Source: Planctomycetota bacterium (GTDB lineage: Bacteria > Planctomycetota > PUPC01 > JACPCR01). Taken from it: 64,000 nucleotides of DNA. Every line of letters starts with the position of its first letter. Positions within the stretch are counted from its first letter, which is position 1. Position numbers and translations under genes: made by a program. Location of the stretch: positions 1-64,000 of the forward strand of contig JACPCR010000075.1 in NCBI GenBank assembly GCA_016179685.1, read 5' to 3'. Of this stretch, positions 16,680 through 26,900 are shown piece after piece. The notes under the pieces are model-generated. The model did no database searches, had not been told where the DNA came from, and worked only from the letters and a program-made list of their open reading frames with translations.

Positions 16680-19600
16680 ATGCGATCCCTGATTCGTTTG
16701 GTTTTGACACCATTTCTCGGCTGCTCTCTTGCCCACGGCCCGGTCTTGATGGCCGAGGAAACCGGCAACCTGGCGGTGAATCCGGGCTTTGAAGAGGACT
16801 TCGTCAATCTGAACGGCGAGTCCCACGTCATCAGCTTCAAGGGCGATTGGTTCTACAACCAGAAAGACAACGTTCCCGACTACTGGGCGCTGCAAGGCGA
16901 ATGGAAGTGGGATGCAGGGGCGGCGCGCTCGGGTGTTTACGGCCTCACCCTGGGGGCGAACGGCCAGGCCACGAGGAGCTACCCGATGGCGGTGTGGCAG
17001 AGCGGCGGCGGGTCCTGGGGCGGGGCGAACAACAACCCGATGAAATCGCAGAATCCCGATCGTTTTCCCAGGGCTCTTCGAGCTTCTGTCTGGTGCCGCG
17101 GCGGCGGCAAGATTCGGGTGTCCATCGATGGAGTCAGCGCCGAGGCCGCTTGCCCGGGGGCCGGCCAGGGCTGGCAGCAGGTGGAGGCCGTCCTGCCCGC
17201 GGAGAAACAGAAGGCGGCGGCCGCGGCGAACCTGCAGCTTTTTCTGATCGGACCCGGAAGCTTTGACGACGTGCGGCTGGCGGAGGACCTTTCGGGCAGT
17301 CCGAATCTGGCGCCGGACACGAGCTTCGAATCACTGGATGGGCAAGGCTATCCAGCAGGCTGGTCACGACAGCGGAAGTATTCGTGGTTTGGCCCCACTT
17401 ATTACATCTGGACCGACTGGAATCACTTTCAGGGGGAGAACCGAGGTGACGCGGTATCCGACCCTCTGGTTGCCTTTTCGGGGCAGCGCTCGTTCCGGTT
17501 CGACGTCTATCCCGGGGACGAGAAGTACGTGGAGTCGCCGCCGATCGCCTTGAACCAGGACTTGCCTCGTCCCGTGGAGATCGGTGTCATGGTGAAGGCG
17601 GACCGTATCAAGCTGCTGGACCTGCGGGCGGCGAACGAGGACGGGGATGATCTGCCGACCTATCGTCCGATGAGTGCGGGCGGAGGGACGGAGATTTACG
17701 GTTCGGGCACGTTCGAGTGGCGCTACATCCGGAAATTCGTCTCTCCGCTTTTCGACCGGCCGATCAAGACCGTCCGAGTCCGACTCTGCGCCCGCGGTTT
17801 CGACGCCCATACCCTCGATGACGGCGGGACGCGGCCCTACGCCCTCCAGGCGGGGACGGTCTGGTGGGACGACTGGCGCGTCATGGAGCGCGAGAGCCGC
17901 GGGGAAGACCTGGCTGCCCGGGGAGTCTCCACGCCGCCGGCCACGCCCCGGCCGGACCCCGGCTATCGGGTGGAGGAGCTTGATCTCGGGGAGCGTCTGT
18001 ACGGCGAGAACGTCCTTCGGCTCGTGCTGCGGAACACCTCAGCGGAGGCCGCACCCTTCCAGGGGAGGCTCGGGGTCGCCGCTTCCCAAGGCGGGGCATC
18101 GGCCATAAAGACCGCCCAAGCGGACATCCGGCCCGGAGAGACGGGCACGCTCATTCTTCCCTACCGGATCGATCGGCTGGAGGACAATTTCTATCGCCAG
18201 GGTCATCTCGCTCTGGCGGTCCAGAAGGGAACAGCAGAACCGGTGAAGGTCGCTTACGCCTTCAACACCTGGCCGGTCATCCTCGATTTCGACTTTTCGA
18301 AGCACTACAGCTATCCGAATGAAAATCCCCTCGCGGTCGCCGTCAACCTGGGCGTTGCGAAGGCCACGCTTCAGAAGGTCGATCGCCTGGAAATCGTGGC
18401 CCGGCGAGTGTCCGACGGGGCTGCGCTGATCCGGCACGAGGTCGCCCCGCTCCTGGAAGCCTTCGAAAAGACACGGGCGCAACTGCCGACCCAGGTCAAG
18501 GAAAGTTACGAGCACACCTATCCCACGCCTTTCTGGTGGGCGGACAAGACGAACCTTCTGGCCCTCCGGCTCGACATCTCGGCGCTGAAGGTGTGGCCGC
18601 AGGATCAGCCCACGCGAGATACGTTCCTCGAGGCGACGGCGACCGACGCCGCCGGCCAGGTGCTTTTCCGCGATCGCAGCCAGGCCTTCGGCCGGATGGA
18701 GAAGCTGGACCGCAATTCGATCCCCGAAATCCGGAGCGTACAGGTCCGCGAGGACGGCGCGGTCCTGATCAATGGCCAACCGAAACTGCTCACGGGCGCG
18801 ACCCACCAGCACACACGTTTCCACCACACGTTCGAGGCGATTGCGGACCTGGGCTTTCTCGGACACCGCCTCGTCGGCGACGTCCCCCTGGAGCGCCTGG
18901 ATGAAATCTGGGCCCAGCACCGGCTGTATGCGCTGGCGGCCAAGCCCGTTGCGAAGATGGGCACCACTCCCGCCGTGGCCCAGTTCAGCGACGAGCAGCG
19001 TGCGGCGTTCAAGGATTGGGTCGGCAAGGGCGGCGGAAGGAATGTGGTCAGCTTCAATACCGGCGGCTGGGAGGCCCAGATGGACGTCTCGAATCCCGAG
19101 CAGGCGGCTCAGCACCAGAAGCTCAATGACGAAATCCGGCAGGTTTCGGGCCGGCTCGTTTCCTGGTCGCCCTCGGGCGCTTATAACGCCTGGTGGCTGG
19201 GCAAGACGCCTTTTTACGATCTCGTGTGCGGCGAGACGGAAATGTGGGGCCCCATGGACTACAACGTGGTCTGGGCGCCCCATCAGAGAAAGGTCGGCCG
19301 GTGGCCCGCAGCCTGGCTCTATCTTCCGCAGCTCTATGACAACCACCCGTTCGAGCGCCTGAGGTTCGAGACCTACGAGAACCTTCTGCGGGGCTCGGCG
19401 GGCTACGCCATGATTCAAGGCATCGGGGACCCGACCTTCTTGCGTGGCTTGAACGGGGAGCTGCGCTACCTCGAGTCGCGCTGGTATTCGCAGGAGAAGC
19501 CGCCCGTGGTCCAGGCGGACCCGCCGATCTCATTCCAGGTGCGCCGCCTGGCCGACAAGGCCTACGTTGTCGCCACCAATTCGGGCCCCGTCCCGATCGG

Positions 19601-20537
19601 CGTCTGGAAGTGGCATGCGATCGCCCAGTCCGGCCGGCTTTCCCATGAAGGCGATTCGATCAACCGCATGTGGCGTTGTCCCGGCTGGACGCTTCACGGG
19701 TGGCGTGTGGACCGGGCGCGGCCGCTTCAGGCTGGGGACCGCATCATCCAGTACGTCCGCATCGACCCCGAGGCCCCGCCGGAATGCGTGATTCTGGGCA
19801 TCCGGGGCGACGGGCAGTTCATCCATAACGTCGCGCTGGGGAGCTTCTCCTTTCCCCGGTTTCAGGCCGACGCGGCCAACTTGCTCTGGTTCACCGAATT
19901 GAACCACTCGACGTGGCACGCGGTCTGGTGCCATTTCACGCCGGAGCGTTACCAGAAGGCGGTGCGGCTGATGGGGCAGGCCTGGGCGGACCAGCACATG
20001 AAGTACAGCGACGAGCACAAGAAGTACGTGGACGAGCACACCTACCGCGCGGAGCATTTCAAGTCCCTCGGCCCGCTGCCCAGGCCGGGCGACTGGCATC
20101 GCATCGAGATAGCGGCGGAGGACCTCGGTCTTGCCGGGAAGTGGGTCGATGGTTTCTGCTTCAGTACCTGCGGGGGAAAGGCGCTCTGGGATACGACGGC
20201 CATCTCCCGAGGCGGCGTCGAGGATGTGTTGTGCGACGATTCGGTCGGCATCGATCGCGCCCGCCTGGCACGGGTCACCTTCGCGGTCTCGGGCATGCCC
20301 GAGGGCGCGGCGGTCCGGGCGCTCTTCGAGGATCGATCCATCCCTTCCGCCGGCGGCCAGTTCAGGGATGATTTCCAGGGGACCGACACCTACGGACTGG
20401 AGGGGATCGGTGTGACGGGCGACAACTTCGGCTACGTGAGGGACGAGATGCGGGAGCTGGTGAATCTCCTGCCGAGCGGTTACGGCTACACTTACGGCCC
20501 CACGGCCGTGCACCTTTACGAAATTCCTCTGAAGTAA
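16680..20537 (+). CDS. Large secreted multidomain protein, glycosidase-like
   Basis: A 1285-residue exported protein. The start ATG follows CCAGGAG. A signal peptide (LIRLVLTPFLGCSLAHGPVLM) is followed by two jelly-roll, CBM-like modules beginning NLAVNPGFEEDF (about 30) and NLAPDTSFESLDG (about 206), then beta-sandwich regions. At about 690 SVQVREDGAVLINGQPKLLTGATHQH resembles the entry into a GH2-type TIM barrel (INGKPxxxxGVxxH), which would span about 690-960, and further beta-sandwiches follow. Catalytic acids could not be placed. It is 4 bp upstream of the AI-2E-type permease gene on the same strand. I infer a polysaccharide-active surface or secreted enzyme. Confidence 0.7.
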   Translation: MRSLIRLVLTPFLGCSLAHGPVLMAEETGNLAVNPGFEEDFVNLNGESHVISFKGDWFYNQKDNVPDYWALQGEWKWDAGAARSGVYGLTLGANGQATRSYPMAVWQSGGGSWGGANNNPMKSQNPDRFPRALRASVWCRGGGKIRVSIDGVSAEAACPGAGQGWQQVEAVLPAEKQKAAAAANLQLFLIGPGSFDDVRLAEDLSGSPNLAPDTSFESLDGQGYPAGWSRQRKYSWFGPTYYIWTDWNHFQGENRGDAVSDPLVAFSGQRSFRFDVYPGDEKYVESPPIALNQDLPRPVEIGVMVKADRIKLLDLRAANEDGDDLPTYRPMSAGGGTEIYGSGTFEWRYIRKFVSPLFDRPIKTVRVRLCARGFDAHTLDDGGTRPYALQAGTVWWDDWRVMERESRGEDLAARGVSTPPATPRPDPGYRVEELDLGERLYGENVLRLVLRNTSAEAAPFQGRLGVAASQGGASAIKTAQADIRPGETGTLILPYRIDRLEDNFYRQGHLALAVQKGTAEPVKVAYAFNTWPVILDFDFSKHYSYPNENPLAVAVNLGVAKATLQKVDRLEIVARRVSDGAALIRHEVAPLLEAFEKTRAQLPTQVKESYEHTYPTPFWWADKTNLLALRLDISALKVWPQDQPTRDTFLEATATDAAGQVLFRDRSQAFGRMEKLDRNSIPEIRSVQVREDGAVLINGQPKLLTGATHQHTRFHHTFEAIADLGFLGHRLVGDVPLERLDEIWAQHRLYALAAKPVAKMGTTPAVAQFSDEQRAAFKDWVGKGGGRNVVSFNTGGWEAQMDVSNPEQAAQHQKLNDEIRQVSGRLVSWSPSGAYNAWWLGKTPFYDLVCGETEMWGPMDYNVVWAPHQRKVGRWPAAWLYLPQLYDNHPFERLRFETYENLLRGSAGYAMIQGIGDPTFLRGLNGELRYLESRWYSQEKPPVVQADPPISFQVRRLADKAYVVATNSGPVPIGVWKWHAIAQSGRLSHEGDSINRMWRCPGWTLHGWRVDRARPLQAGDRIIQYVRIDPEAPPECVILGIRGDGQFIHNVALGSFSFPRFQADAANLLWFTELNHSTWHAVWCHFTPERYQKAVRLMGQAWADQHMKYSDEHKKYVDEHTYRAEHFKSLGPLPRPGDWHRIEIAAEDLGLAGKWVDGFCFSTCGGKALWDTTAISRGGVEDVLCDDSVGIDRARLARVTFAVSGMPEGAAVRALFEDRSIPSAGGQFRDDFQGTDTYGLEGIGVTGDNFGYVRDEMRELVNLLPSGYGYTYGPTAVHLYEIPLK

Positions 20538-20541
20538 AGCC

Positions 20542-21819
20542 ATGGATACCGGTCAACACGACGTCCAGGCACGGGATGAGCTGCGCTTCTTCAAGCGTCT
20601 TCCCTGGGAGAAGATCACCACGTGGGTCATCTTCCTGTTGATCATTTATGCCTTGCGCAACTTCTTTGACATCCTGATCGTCACGTTCATCCTGAGCTAC
20701 ATTGCGAAAAACGTGGTGCAGGTGGTCTGCGAGCCGCTGGGTCCGAGGGGACAGCAGGTCTGGGTGCGCCGGACGGTGGTGGCTCTTGTTTTCGGCCTTT
20801 TTGTCATCGGCATCTTCGCCTTTGGAAGCGTCCTGATCCCCACCATCTATCACCAGGCCGGCAACATCCTGCGCCGGCTGTCCGCGGCCGACGAGTCGGA
20901 CGCCGCGCCGGCTTCCCCGCCAGCGAAGGCCGAGAGCGGCGATGCGCATTCCGCCTCCGTCGGCGAGGATGCTCTCGCCCGGGGTCTTCAGCCCGAGGTG
21001 CAGGAGAAGATTCTGAAGGACGCTCTGCGCCAGTGGCTCGGACCGGAACGTTACGAATCCCTGTCGAGGACGGAGGCCTTCGAGCTGCTGATCGACGGCG
21101 CCCTGAGGATCACGGCCAGCAAGCTCAGCCAGCTCATGGAGAAGGCCGGCGAATATCTGCAAAAATTGGTGACTCTATTCTTTCACTTCCTCCTGTCCAT
21201 CGTGTTCAGCTTTCTGATCGTCTGGGACCTGCCGAAGCTGGGCCACACGACCATCCGGATACCTGAGGGTCGATTCCGCGACTTCTGCCGCGAGATCATC
21301 CCCAGCTTGCTCACCTTCAGTTCCGTGATGGGCCGGGCGTTCCAGGCCCAGACACTGATAGCCCTGTGCAATACCGTCTTGACCTTCTGCGGCCTCCTGT
21401 TCCTCCGAGTCGAGAATGAATACTTCCTCTCCGTCGTCGTTTTCCTTTGCAGCTTCATCCCCGTCCTCGGCGTCTTCATGTCGACGGTCCCCATGTCTCT
21501 CGTCGCCCTCCAGCAGCAGAACGGCGGCTTCGGGCTCGTCCTGCAGGTGATTCTCATGGTCACCTTGCTTCATCTGATCGAGGCCTACGTCCTGAATCCG
21601 CGCATCATGGGCGTGAAGTTCAAGATGAACCCGATTGTCGTGCTGGTGATTCTTTTCGCTGGCGAGCACTTCTTCGGGGTCTGGGGCCTGCTGCTCGGCG
21701 TCCCCCTCTGTTACTATCTCTTCTATTACGTCATCCAGGGGAACGAAGACCCAGCGGTCCGCCACAGCGGGCTCTGGAAGAGCCTCTATCCCGAACGCGC
21801 TGGCGTCTCCCCTGAGTGA
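20542..21819 (+). CDS. AI-2E/PerM-family membrane transporter
   Basis: A 425-residue membrane protein of the PerM/AI-2E exporter family. The first helix (TTWVIFLLIIYALRNFFDILIVTFILSY) and the C-terminal family block (FFLRVENEYFLSVVVFLCSFIPVLGVFMS, LHLIEAYVLNPRIMGVKFKMNPIVVLVILFAGEHFFG) are characteristic. An acidic, Ala/Pro-rich soluble insert sits at about 110-150. Despite the family name many members are permeases or Na/H antiporters, so substrate is open. It is packed between the large secreted protein (4 bp) and livM (8 bp), so the run is likely one operon. Confidence 0.85.
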   Translation: MDTGQHDVQARDELRFFKRLPWEKITTWVIFLLIIYALRNFFDILIVTFILSYIAKNVVQVVCEPLGPRGQQVWVRRTVVALVFGLFVIGIFAFGSVLIPTIYHQAGNILRRLSAADESDAAPASPPAKAESGDAHSASVGEDALARGLQPEVQEKILKDALRQWLGPERYESLSRTEAFELLIDGALRITASKLSQLMEKAGEYLQKLVTLFFHFLLSIVFSFLIVWDLPKLGHTTIRIPEGRFRDFCREIIPSLLTFSSVMGRAFQAQTLIALCNTVLTFCGLLFLRVENEYFLSVVVFLCSFIPVLGVFMSTVPMSLVALQQQNGGFGLVLQVILMVTLLHLIEAYVLNPRIMGVKFKMNPIVVLVILFAGEHFFGVWGLLLGVPLCYYLFYYVIQGNEDPAVRHSGLWKSLYPERAGVSPE

Positions 21820-21827
21820 GGGAAGTG

Positions 21828-22985
21828 ATGTCGCGCCGAAACCGGCGGGTAGAATGGTTCACGCTCGCGGCGGTGTGCCTGGCGGTGGCGCTCGTGCCCC
21901 TGTTTTACGGCTTCCGCGGCCAGGTGCCCAGCACGGTGCTCAAAATCTGCATCTACGCCGTCATGGCCCTGGGACTCCACGTCGTCGTCGGGCTCACGGG
22001 CCTGCTCGACCTGGGCTACGTCACCTTCATGGCCACGGGCGCGGTCCTGACCGTCGTGTCCATGGTCGCCGTGGCGGACCCCGAGACGGGCACACTGATC
22101 ATTCCCGTGGGCGGGCGTTCCCTCCGCGGCGCGGAGCACCTTTTCCACTTTCCCGGCAGCTACCTCCTCGTCCTGGCCCTGGCTGGCCTGGTCTGCTCCG
22201 CACTGGGCGTTCTGCGGGGGCTGCCCACCCTGCACCTGACGGGCGATTACTACGCCATCGTTACGCTCGGGATGGCCGAGATCATGTATATCTGGTATCG
22301 GACGGCGGAATGGACGGGCGGGCCGCAATCGCTCTGGCTGAACCCGCCGGACGTGCCGACGCTCTTCGGGTACAAGCTCTACTATGACAGCGCGATCTAC
22401 TATTTTCTCGTGCTGATGGTTTTCACCGCGACGATCATCGGGTCCATTCACTTGCGGGACTCTCGTGTGGGCCGGGCCCTGTCCGCCATCCGCTTGGACC
22501 CGACGGCGGCGATGGCCTGCGGCGTCCCCGTCTCCCGCTACAAGCTGACGGCATTCGCCGTCTCCGGCTTCATCGGAGGCATCGGAGGCTCCCTCTTCGC
22601 CCTCTGGTCCAACGGATTCTCCGCCATCGGCATGGAGGTCTGGGAATCCATCCTTCTGGTCTGCTGCCTGGTGCTCGGGGGAATCGGGTCCGTCCGCGGC
22701 GCCCTCCTCGGCTCGGTCGTGCTCGTGGCGCTCGGCGAAATCCTCCGCCAGAAAGTTCCCCACTACTCCAGCGGGGTGGGCCTCGTCTGGAAAGCCTGGC
22801 CCCCGGAGGCCCGCTTCCTCTTCTATGGCCTCATCCTCGTGGCGTTGATGCGCTTCCGCCCAGCAGGCGTGCTTCCTGACCGCGTGGCCGGTGACCCGTT
22901 CCCCCCGGAACTGGCGAGGGCATGGAGCGAACGGGCCACGTCGCTCTTCCGGCTGGGACCTTCCAGGAAGGAAGCTTCGAGATGA
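21828..22985 (+). CDS. livM: Branched-chain amino acid-type ABC permease (LivM family)
   Basis: A 385-residue permease with about ten membrane helices. Family signatures include MALGLHVVVGLTGLLDLGYVTFM and the late SGFIGGIGGSLFALW block with LGGIGSVRGALLGS. The start ATG at 21828 follows GAGGGAAG; a GTG at 21816 overlapping the previous stop is the alternative. In this family LivM pairs with LivH, ATPases LivG and LivF and a periplasmic LivK protein. Only LivG is present here. The transported molecule may be an amino acid, amide or urea-like compound. Confidence 0.9.
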   Translation: MSRRNRRVEWFTLAAVCLAVALVPLFYGFRGQVPSTVLKICIYAVMALGLHVVVGLTGLLDLGYVTFMATGAVLTVVSMVAVADPETGTLIIPVGGRSLRGAEHLFHFPGSYLLVLALAGLVCSALGVLRGLPTLHLTGDYYAIVTLGMAEIMYIWYRTAEWTGGPQSLWLNPPDVPTLFGYKLYYDSAIYYFLVLMVFTATIIGSIHLRDSRVGRALSAIRLDPTAAMACGVPVSRYKLTAFAVSGFIGGIGGSLFALWSNGFSAIGMEVWESILLVCCLVLGGIGSVRGALLGSVVLVALGEILRQKVPHYSSGVGLVWKAWPPEARFLFYGLILVALMRFRPAGVLPDRVAGDPFPPELARAWSERATSLFRLGPSRKEASR

Positions 22986-23860
22986 CGGAGAAGCCTTCGC
23001 TCGGCCCGGCCACTCCGGCGCGCCCGTTGCTTCGGATCGAAAAAATGTCCCACGACTTCGGCGGAGTCCGGGCCGTGAGAAACCTGACGCTTTCCATTGC
23101 GGACACGGAGATAGCGGCGCTGATTGGGCCGAATGGGGCGGGGAAAACCACCGTCTTCAACGTCGTCACCCACCTGTTCCCACCCACGACGGGGGAAATC
23201 TATCTCCGGCTGCCAGAGGGTCAGGAGGCTCTTGCCCTGCGGCATCCCGCTCGATCGCTTCTGGAATTCAGTCTCCGGCTGCCGGAGGGTCAGGAGGCCC
23301 GGATCACGGGGTGGCGGCCCGATCAAATCTGCGAGGCGGGCATCGCACGGACGTTCCAGAATATCCGGCTCTTCCGGGACATGACGGTGCTGGAGAACGT
23401 GAAGCTGGGGCTGCACCGTCACACCCGGAGCGGCCTGTTCAGCGCGTTGATCCGGCTGCCGTCGATGCGTCGCGAAGAGGGGGAGGCGGATGTGGCTGCG
23501 TGGAAGTATCTGAGCTTCGTCGGGCTCTCCAGCCGGGCGCACGAGCTGGCGGGGAGCCTGGCCTATGGGGAGCAAAGGCGGCTGGAGATTGCGCGGGCAC
23601 TGGCCACTCAGCCGCGGCTGCTCCTGCTGGACGAGCCCGCGGCCGGGATGAACCCGCGGGAAACGGCAGATTTGATGGCGCTGATCCAGGACATTCGATC
23701 CCGCGGTGTGACCGTATTCCTGATCGAGCATCACATGAAGCTCGTCATGCAAATCTCGGACCGGGTATTCGTCCTGGACCACGGGGAGCTTATTGCGCAG
23801 GGCGCGCCGGACTCGATCCAAGAGGACCCGAAGGTGATCGAGGCGTACCTGGGCGGGTGA
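22982..23860 (+). CDS. livG: ABC transporter ATPase, LivG family, with in-frame insert
   Basis: A 292-residue ATPase. Walker A GPNGAGKTT is at 49-57, the Q-loop region IARTFQNIRL at 121-130, the signature LAYGEQRRLEIARAL at about 196 and Walker B LLLLDEPAAGMN after it, then the H-loop LIEHHMKLV. The ATG overlaps the livM stop by 4 bp. Between GEI at 71-73 and ITGWRPD at 108, where relatives have a few residues (GEIxFDGxDITGL), about 34 extra residues contain LRLPEGQEA twice. The insert follows a palindromic, duplicated DNA unit (see repeat). It keeps the frame, so the protein may still fold. Confidence 0.9.
   Translation: MTEKPSLGPATPARPLLRIEKMSHDFGGVRAVRNLTLSIADTEIAALIGPNGAGKTTVFNVVTHLFPPTTGEIYLRLPEGQEALALRHPARSLLEFSLRLPEGQEARITGWRPDQICEAGIARTFQNIRLFRDMTVLENVKLGLHRHTRSGLFSALIRLPSMRREEGEADVAAWKYLSFVGLSSRAHELAGSLAYGEQRRLEIARALATQPRLLLLDEPAAGMNPRETADLMALIQDIRSRGVTVFLIEHHMKLVMQISDRVFVLDHGELIAQGAPDSIQEDPKVIEAYLGG
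23204..23298. repeat. Duplicated palindromic insert inside livG
   Basis: Two copies of a 26-nt unit beginning CTCCGGCTGCC and ending GGTCAGGAGGC lie at 23204-23229 and 23273-23298, 69 nt apart (23 codons), with one mismatch. Between them, CTTGCCCTGCGGCATCC can fold back on the first copy as an imperfect hairpin. The whole block is in frame and codes for the extra residues of LivG. Confidence 0.75.
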
Positions 23861-23970
23861 CAGGGCCTTGCCCCAGGCCAGACCGACCACTGAAAACACC
23901 GAGCGTTGCAGTATCTTTTCTCACCGCGAATTGCTGCACAGGCGGATATCGAGCGTGCCGTTGTGACTTG

Positions 23971-23987
23971 TGAGAAATCCGGATTAG
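23971..23987. repeat. Motif family B single copy at a 3' end
   Basis: TGAGAAATCCGGATTAG lies at the end of the giant secreted-protein gene. Read on that gene's strand it supplies the TAA stop (CTAATCCGGATTTCTCA). It matches the motif at 62582-62598 at nearly every position. Confidence 0.6.
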
Positions 23988-26900
23988 CGTTCCCAGCGCT
24001 GGACCTGACCTGCCTTGATATCCGTCGTACCGCCTAGCCAGAGGGACTCCCGAAGGTAGGCGGGCGAACACCGGAGCGACCGGGTCGAAGGATTGCCGCC
24101 GAAAGCATTCCGCGCCAGCAGCGTGCCGTCTACGAGCCGGAAGGCGTAGAGGTGATTGTCGTTGCTGGGCACGACGACCAGGTCGCCCACGATGATGGGG
24201 GAGGCTTCCACGCCCCCCTCGGTGGCGTATTTCCAGCGGATTCCGCCCGTCGCAGCATCGAGGGCATAGACGTGGCCGTCCGTGCTGCCGATGACGAGGA
24301 CGCCCTGGGCGAGGGCGGGGCTGGAAGGCAGGAAGGCCTCGCTGGCCCGGGTTTTCCAAAGGAGGGAGCCGTCCGACGCCTTCAAGGCGTAAACGTGCCC
24401 GTCGTCGCTGCCGAAAAAGACCACGCCTCCGTCCACGCAGGGCGTCGAGGCGATGTCGTGCTGCGTCTGGAACTTCCAGGCCAGCTTGCCGGTGTGCAGG
24501 TTGACGGCGTGGAGGTGATCGTCGTAGCTGCCGAAAAAGACGAGCCGGCCGTCCGTGGCCGGCGAGCTTTCGATCCATCCGTCGGACCGGTATTTCCAGA
24601 GGCTCTGCCCGGTGAGAGGGTCGAGGGCGTAGAGGTATCCATCGAGGCTGCCGAAGAGAAGATGGTCATCGACCAGGAGGGGAGAGGCGGCGATGCCATC
24701 GCCGGTGGGAAATTTCCAGACCAGTTCGCCGAGGCCGGCGGCAAGGCAATAGAGGTGGCCGTCCATCGAGCCGCAGTAGATGCGCTGGCCGTAGACGAGA
24801 GGCGTGCCTCGGATGATCCCGCTGGTGGTGAAGTACCAGCCTCCGAACCGGTGGATATTGTGGGTGCAGGTGCCGAAAAAGACGCCGAGGTCGGTGGCGG
24901 CGATGCCGCCTTCGACCTGTTCCTCGAAGGATTCCGATGCGGCGACACGGGCGAAGGGTCCCGGGTTCACGGGGATGTCCTTTTCTCCGGGCCTGGGCGA
25001 AAGCTTGGCGCAGCCGGTGCGAGCCGGTCCGCCCCGGAACTGGGCCCAGTTGGAAGCGGCGATCCGGTCCGAGACTTGTGCAGCGAGGAGCTTGGCCTGC
25101 GACCTGGCCTGCGGGTCCTTGAGGAAATTCACGGCGTAGAGGAGCATTTCCTGCGCGTCGAAGAGCCGGTCCTGCTCGATGGCTCTTTCGGCCCTGTCTC
25201 TGTAAAAATCTCCCAGGCCCTGTTCGGACAGGGTCTGAATCGATTCCGGCAGAAGCCGCCGCGCGCCCGGGAATGACGTGTATCGGCTGGTCAACAGGTA
25301 ACGCTCGGCCCGGCCTTCCGCGGGCCGGAAGGTGAGCGGGTTGGCCGGATAGGCGACGTAGGTGAACTCGAAGCGATTGACTCCGGCCTGAAGCTCCGCG
25401 TCGCCCCAGTGCTTCCCGGGCATGGCGGCCCAACCGGTGGGGGCCTTGCCGGGCTCCCAGGCGTTCCAGCCGCCGAAGACAACCTGGTCGTTGACCTTGA
25501 GGAGGCTGGCGACCATTTCGGAGCTGACGCCCGCGCGGAAGGAGAGCCTTCGGGGCTCGGGCGTCTCGAGGGTGAAGCTATAACGGGTGATCGAGTTGGG
25601 CAGGGCGTCGTACCCCACGGCGCGGACGAAGCCGATCCGGGCGCCCCCGTACGATTTGCCCTCGGACCGGGCCTTTTTCCAGGCCTCGAGCGCCTGGTCC
25701 CTGGCCACCCGGAAGAATCTGAAAAGCTGCGCCTCGTTGTAGATGACCCGGGAGTCCTCGCCGTCGATCGGGCTGGGCCGCTCGTAGCTCTCCATCCAGA
25801 TGCCACCCTCGGGCCGCCAGTCATAGGAAGGTGCCTCGGCGGTTTCGTTCCCCAGGTAGATGAAGTACGTGCCGGTGCTCGCCCGCGTATCCATCACGAG
25901 CACGCTGTTGCCCGAGGGAACGAGCTGCTTGAGGACATAGGGGACCTCCTGGCCCATGGGATTGATCACGCGAAGGTCGGCGCCGTCCGCCCGGGTCAGG
26001 CCGAGGGGCTGAAACTCCACTTCGGCCAGCTCGGTGACGCGGTTCACCTTCACCGGGATGCGGGCGATCCAGGCCTTGTCGTGCCAATCCGTGGTCTTCG
26101 GCTTCTCCGGCCCATAGATTTCCACTTCGTCCAGCTTCAACGGGCCCCGGAGATACCAGAAGCGAATCTTGTCGGTGACGAGGTTCTCGAAGCGGAACAC
26201 CTGGAAGGGAGCATCGTTCCACCGGGCCTTGCCCACCGTGCGCCAGTATCCGGGCCGAATCTGCCGTTCCTCCCGTTCGGTCTTGTTGAGGCGAAGGTCC
26301 CGCGCCTCGACCCAGGCCTGGAAGGCGACGCGCTCGACCGGCTCGCCGTCCTCGTCGTCGAAGAGCACGATGTGGGAGATGGGCTTGGGCTCCGGGAACT
26401 CGAAGTCGATGGCGCAGGGGGTGATCTTGTTGCGGGAGGCCTGGGAGCCGGCCCCGCCGCCGAACCACCAGCCGTCGTCCAGTTCCTTCTGCGGCTTGAA
26501 GACCCGTCCGTCCATGAGGTAGAAGGGGTCCACCTCGACGGTGGAGTGCGAGCCCCACTGCATGTGGTAGATGGCGGCGCTGACGGGAGCGTTGTCCATC
26601 ACTTCCTGGGTCTTGCCAAGGGCGTAGCCGCCGCGGTGGTACAGGTAGTTCTCGGAAGGATATTGGAGCTTTTCGAGGCGGAAATCCTCGAGAATCACTT
26701 CGCTGCCGCCGGCCTCGTTCTCGAGCCGCACGTGGATGCGGGCTGGCCGGTCGGACAGCTTGAAGACGGAGTGGTGGCCGGACAGGAAAGGGCGCGCTTC
26801 GAAGCTGCCGCTGCGAATCTCGTGCAGAGCCTCCTCCGCGTCCTGCTCCTGGATGCGGACGTGGAAACCGGCCTTCCCTTCCCGAGCCCGATACTTCAGG

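Noticed and set aside
23204..23298. CRISPR-like repeat inside livG
   Set aside because: Only two units, in frame within a coding sequence, no array or cas genes.
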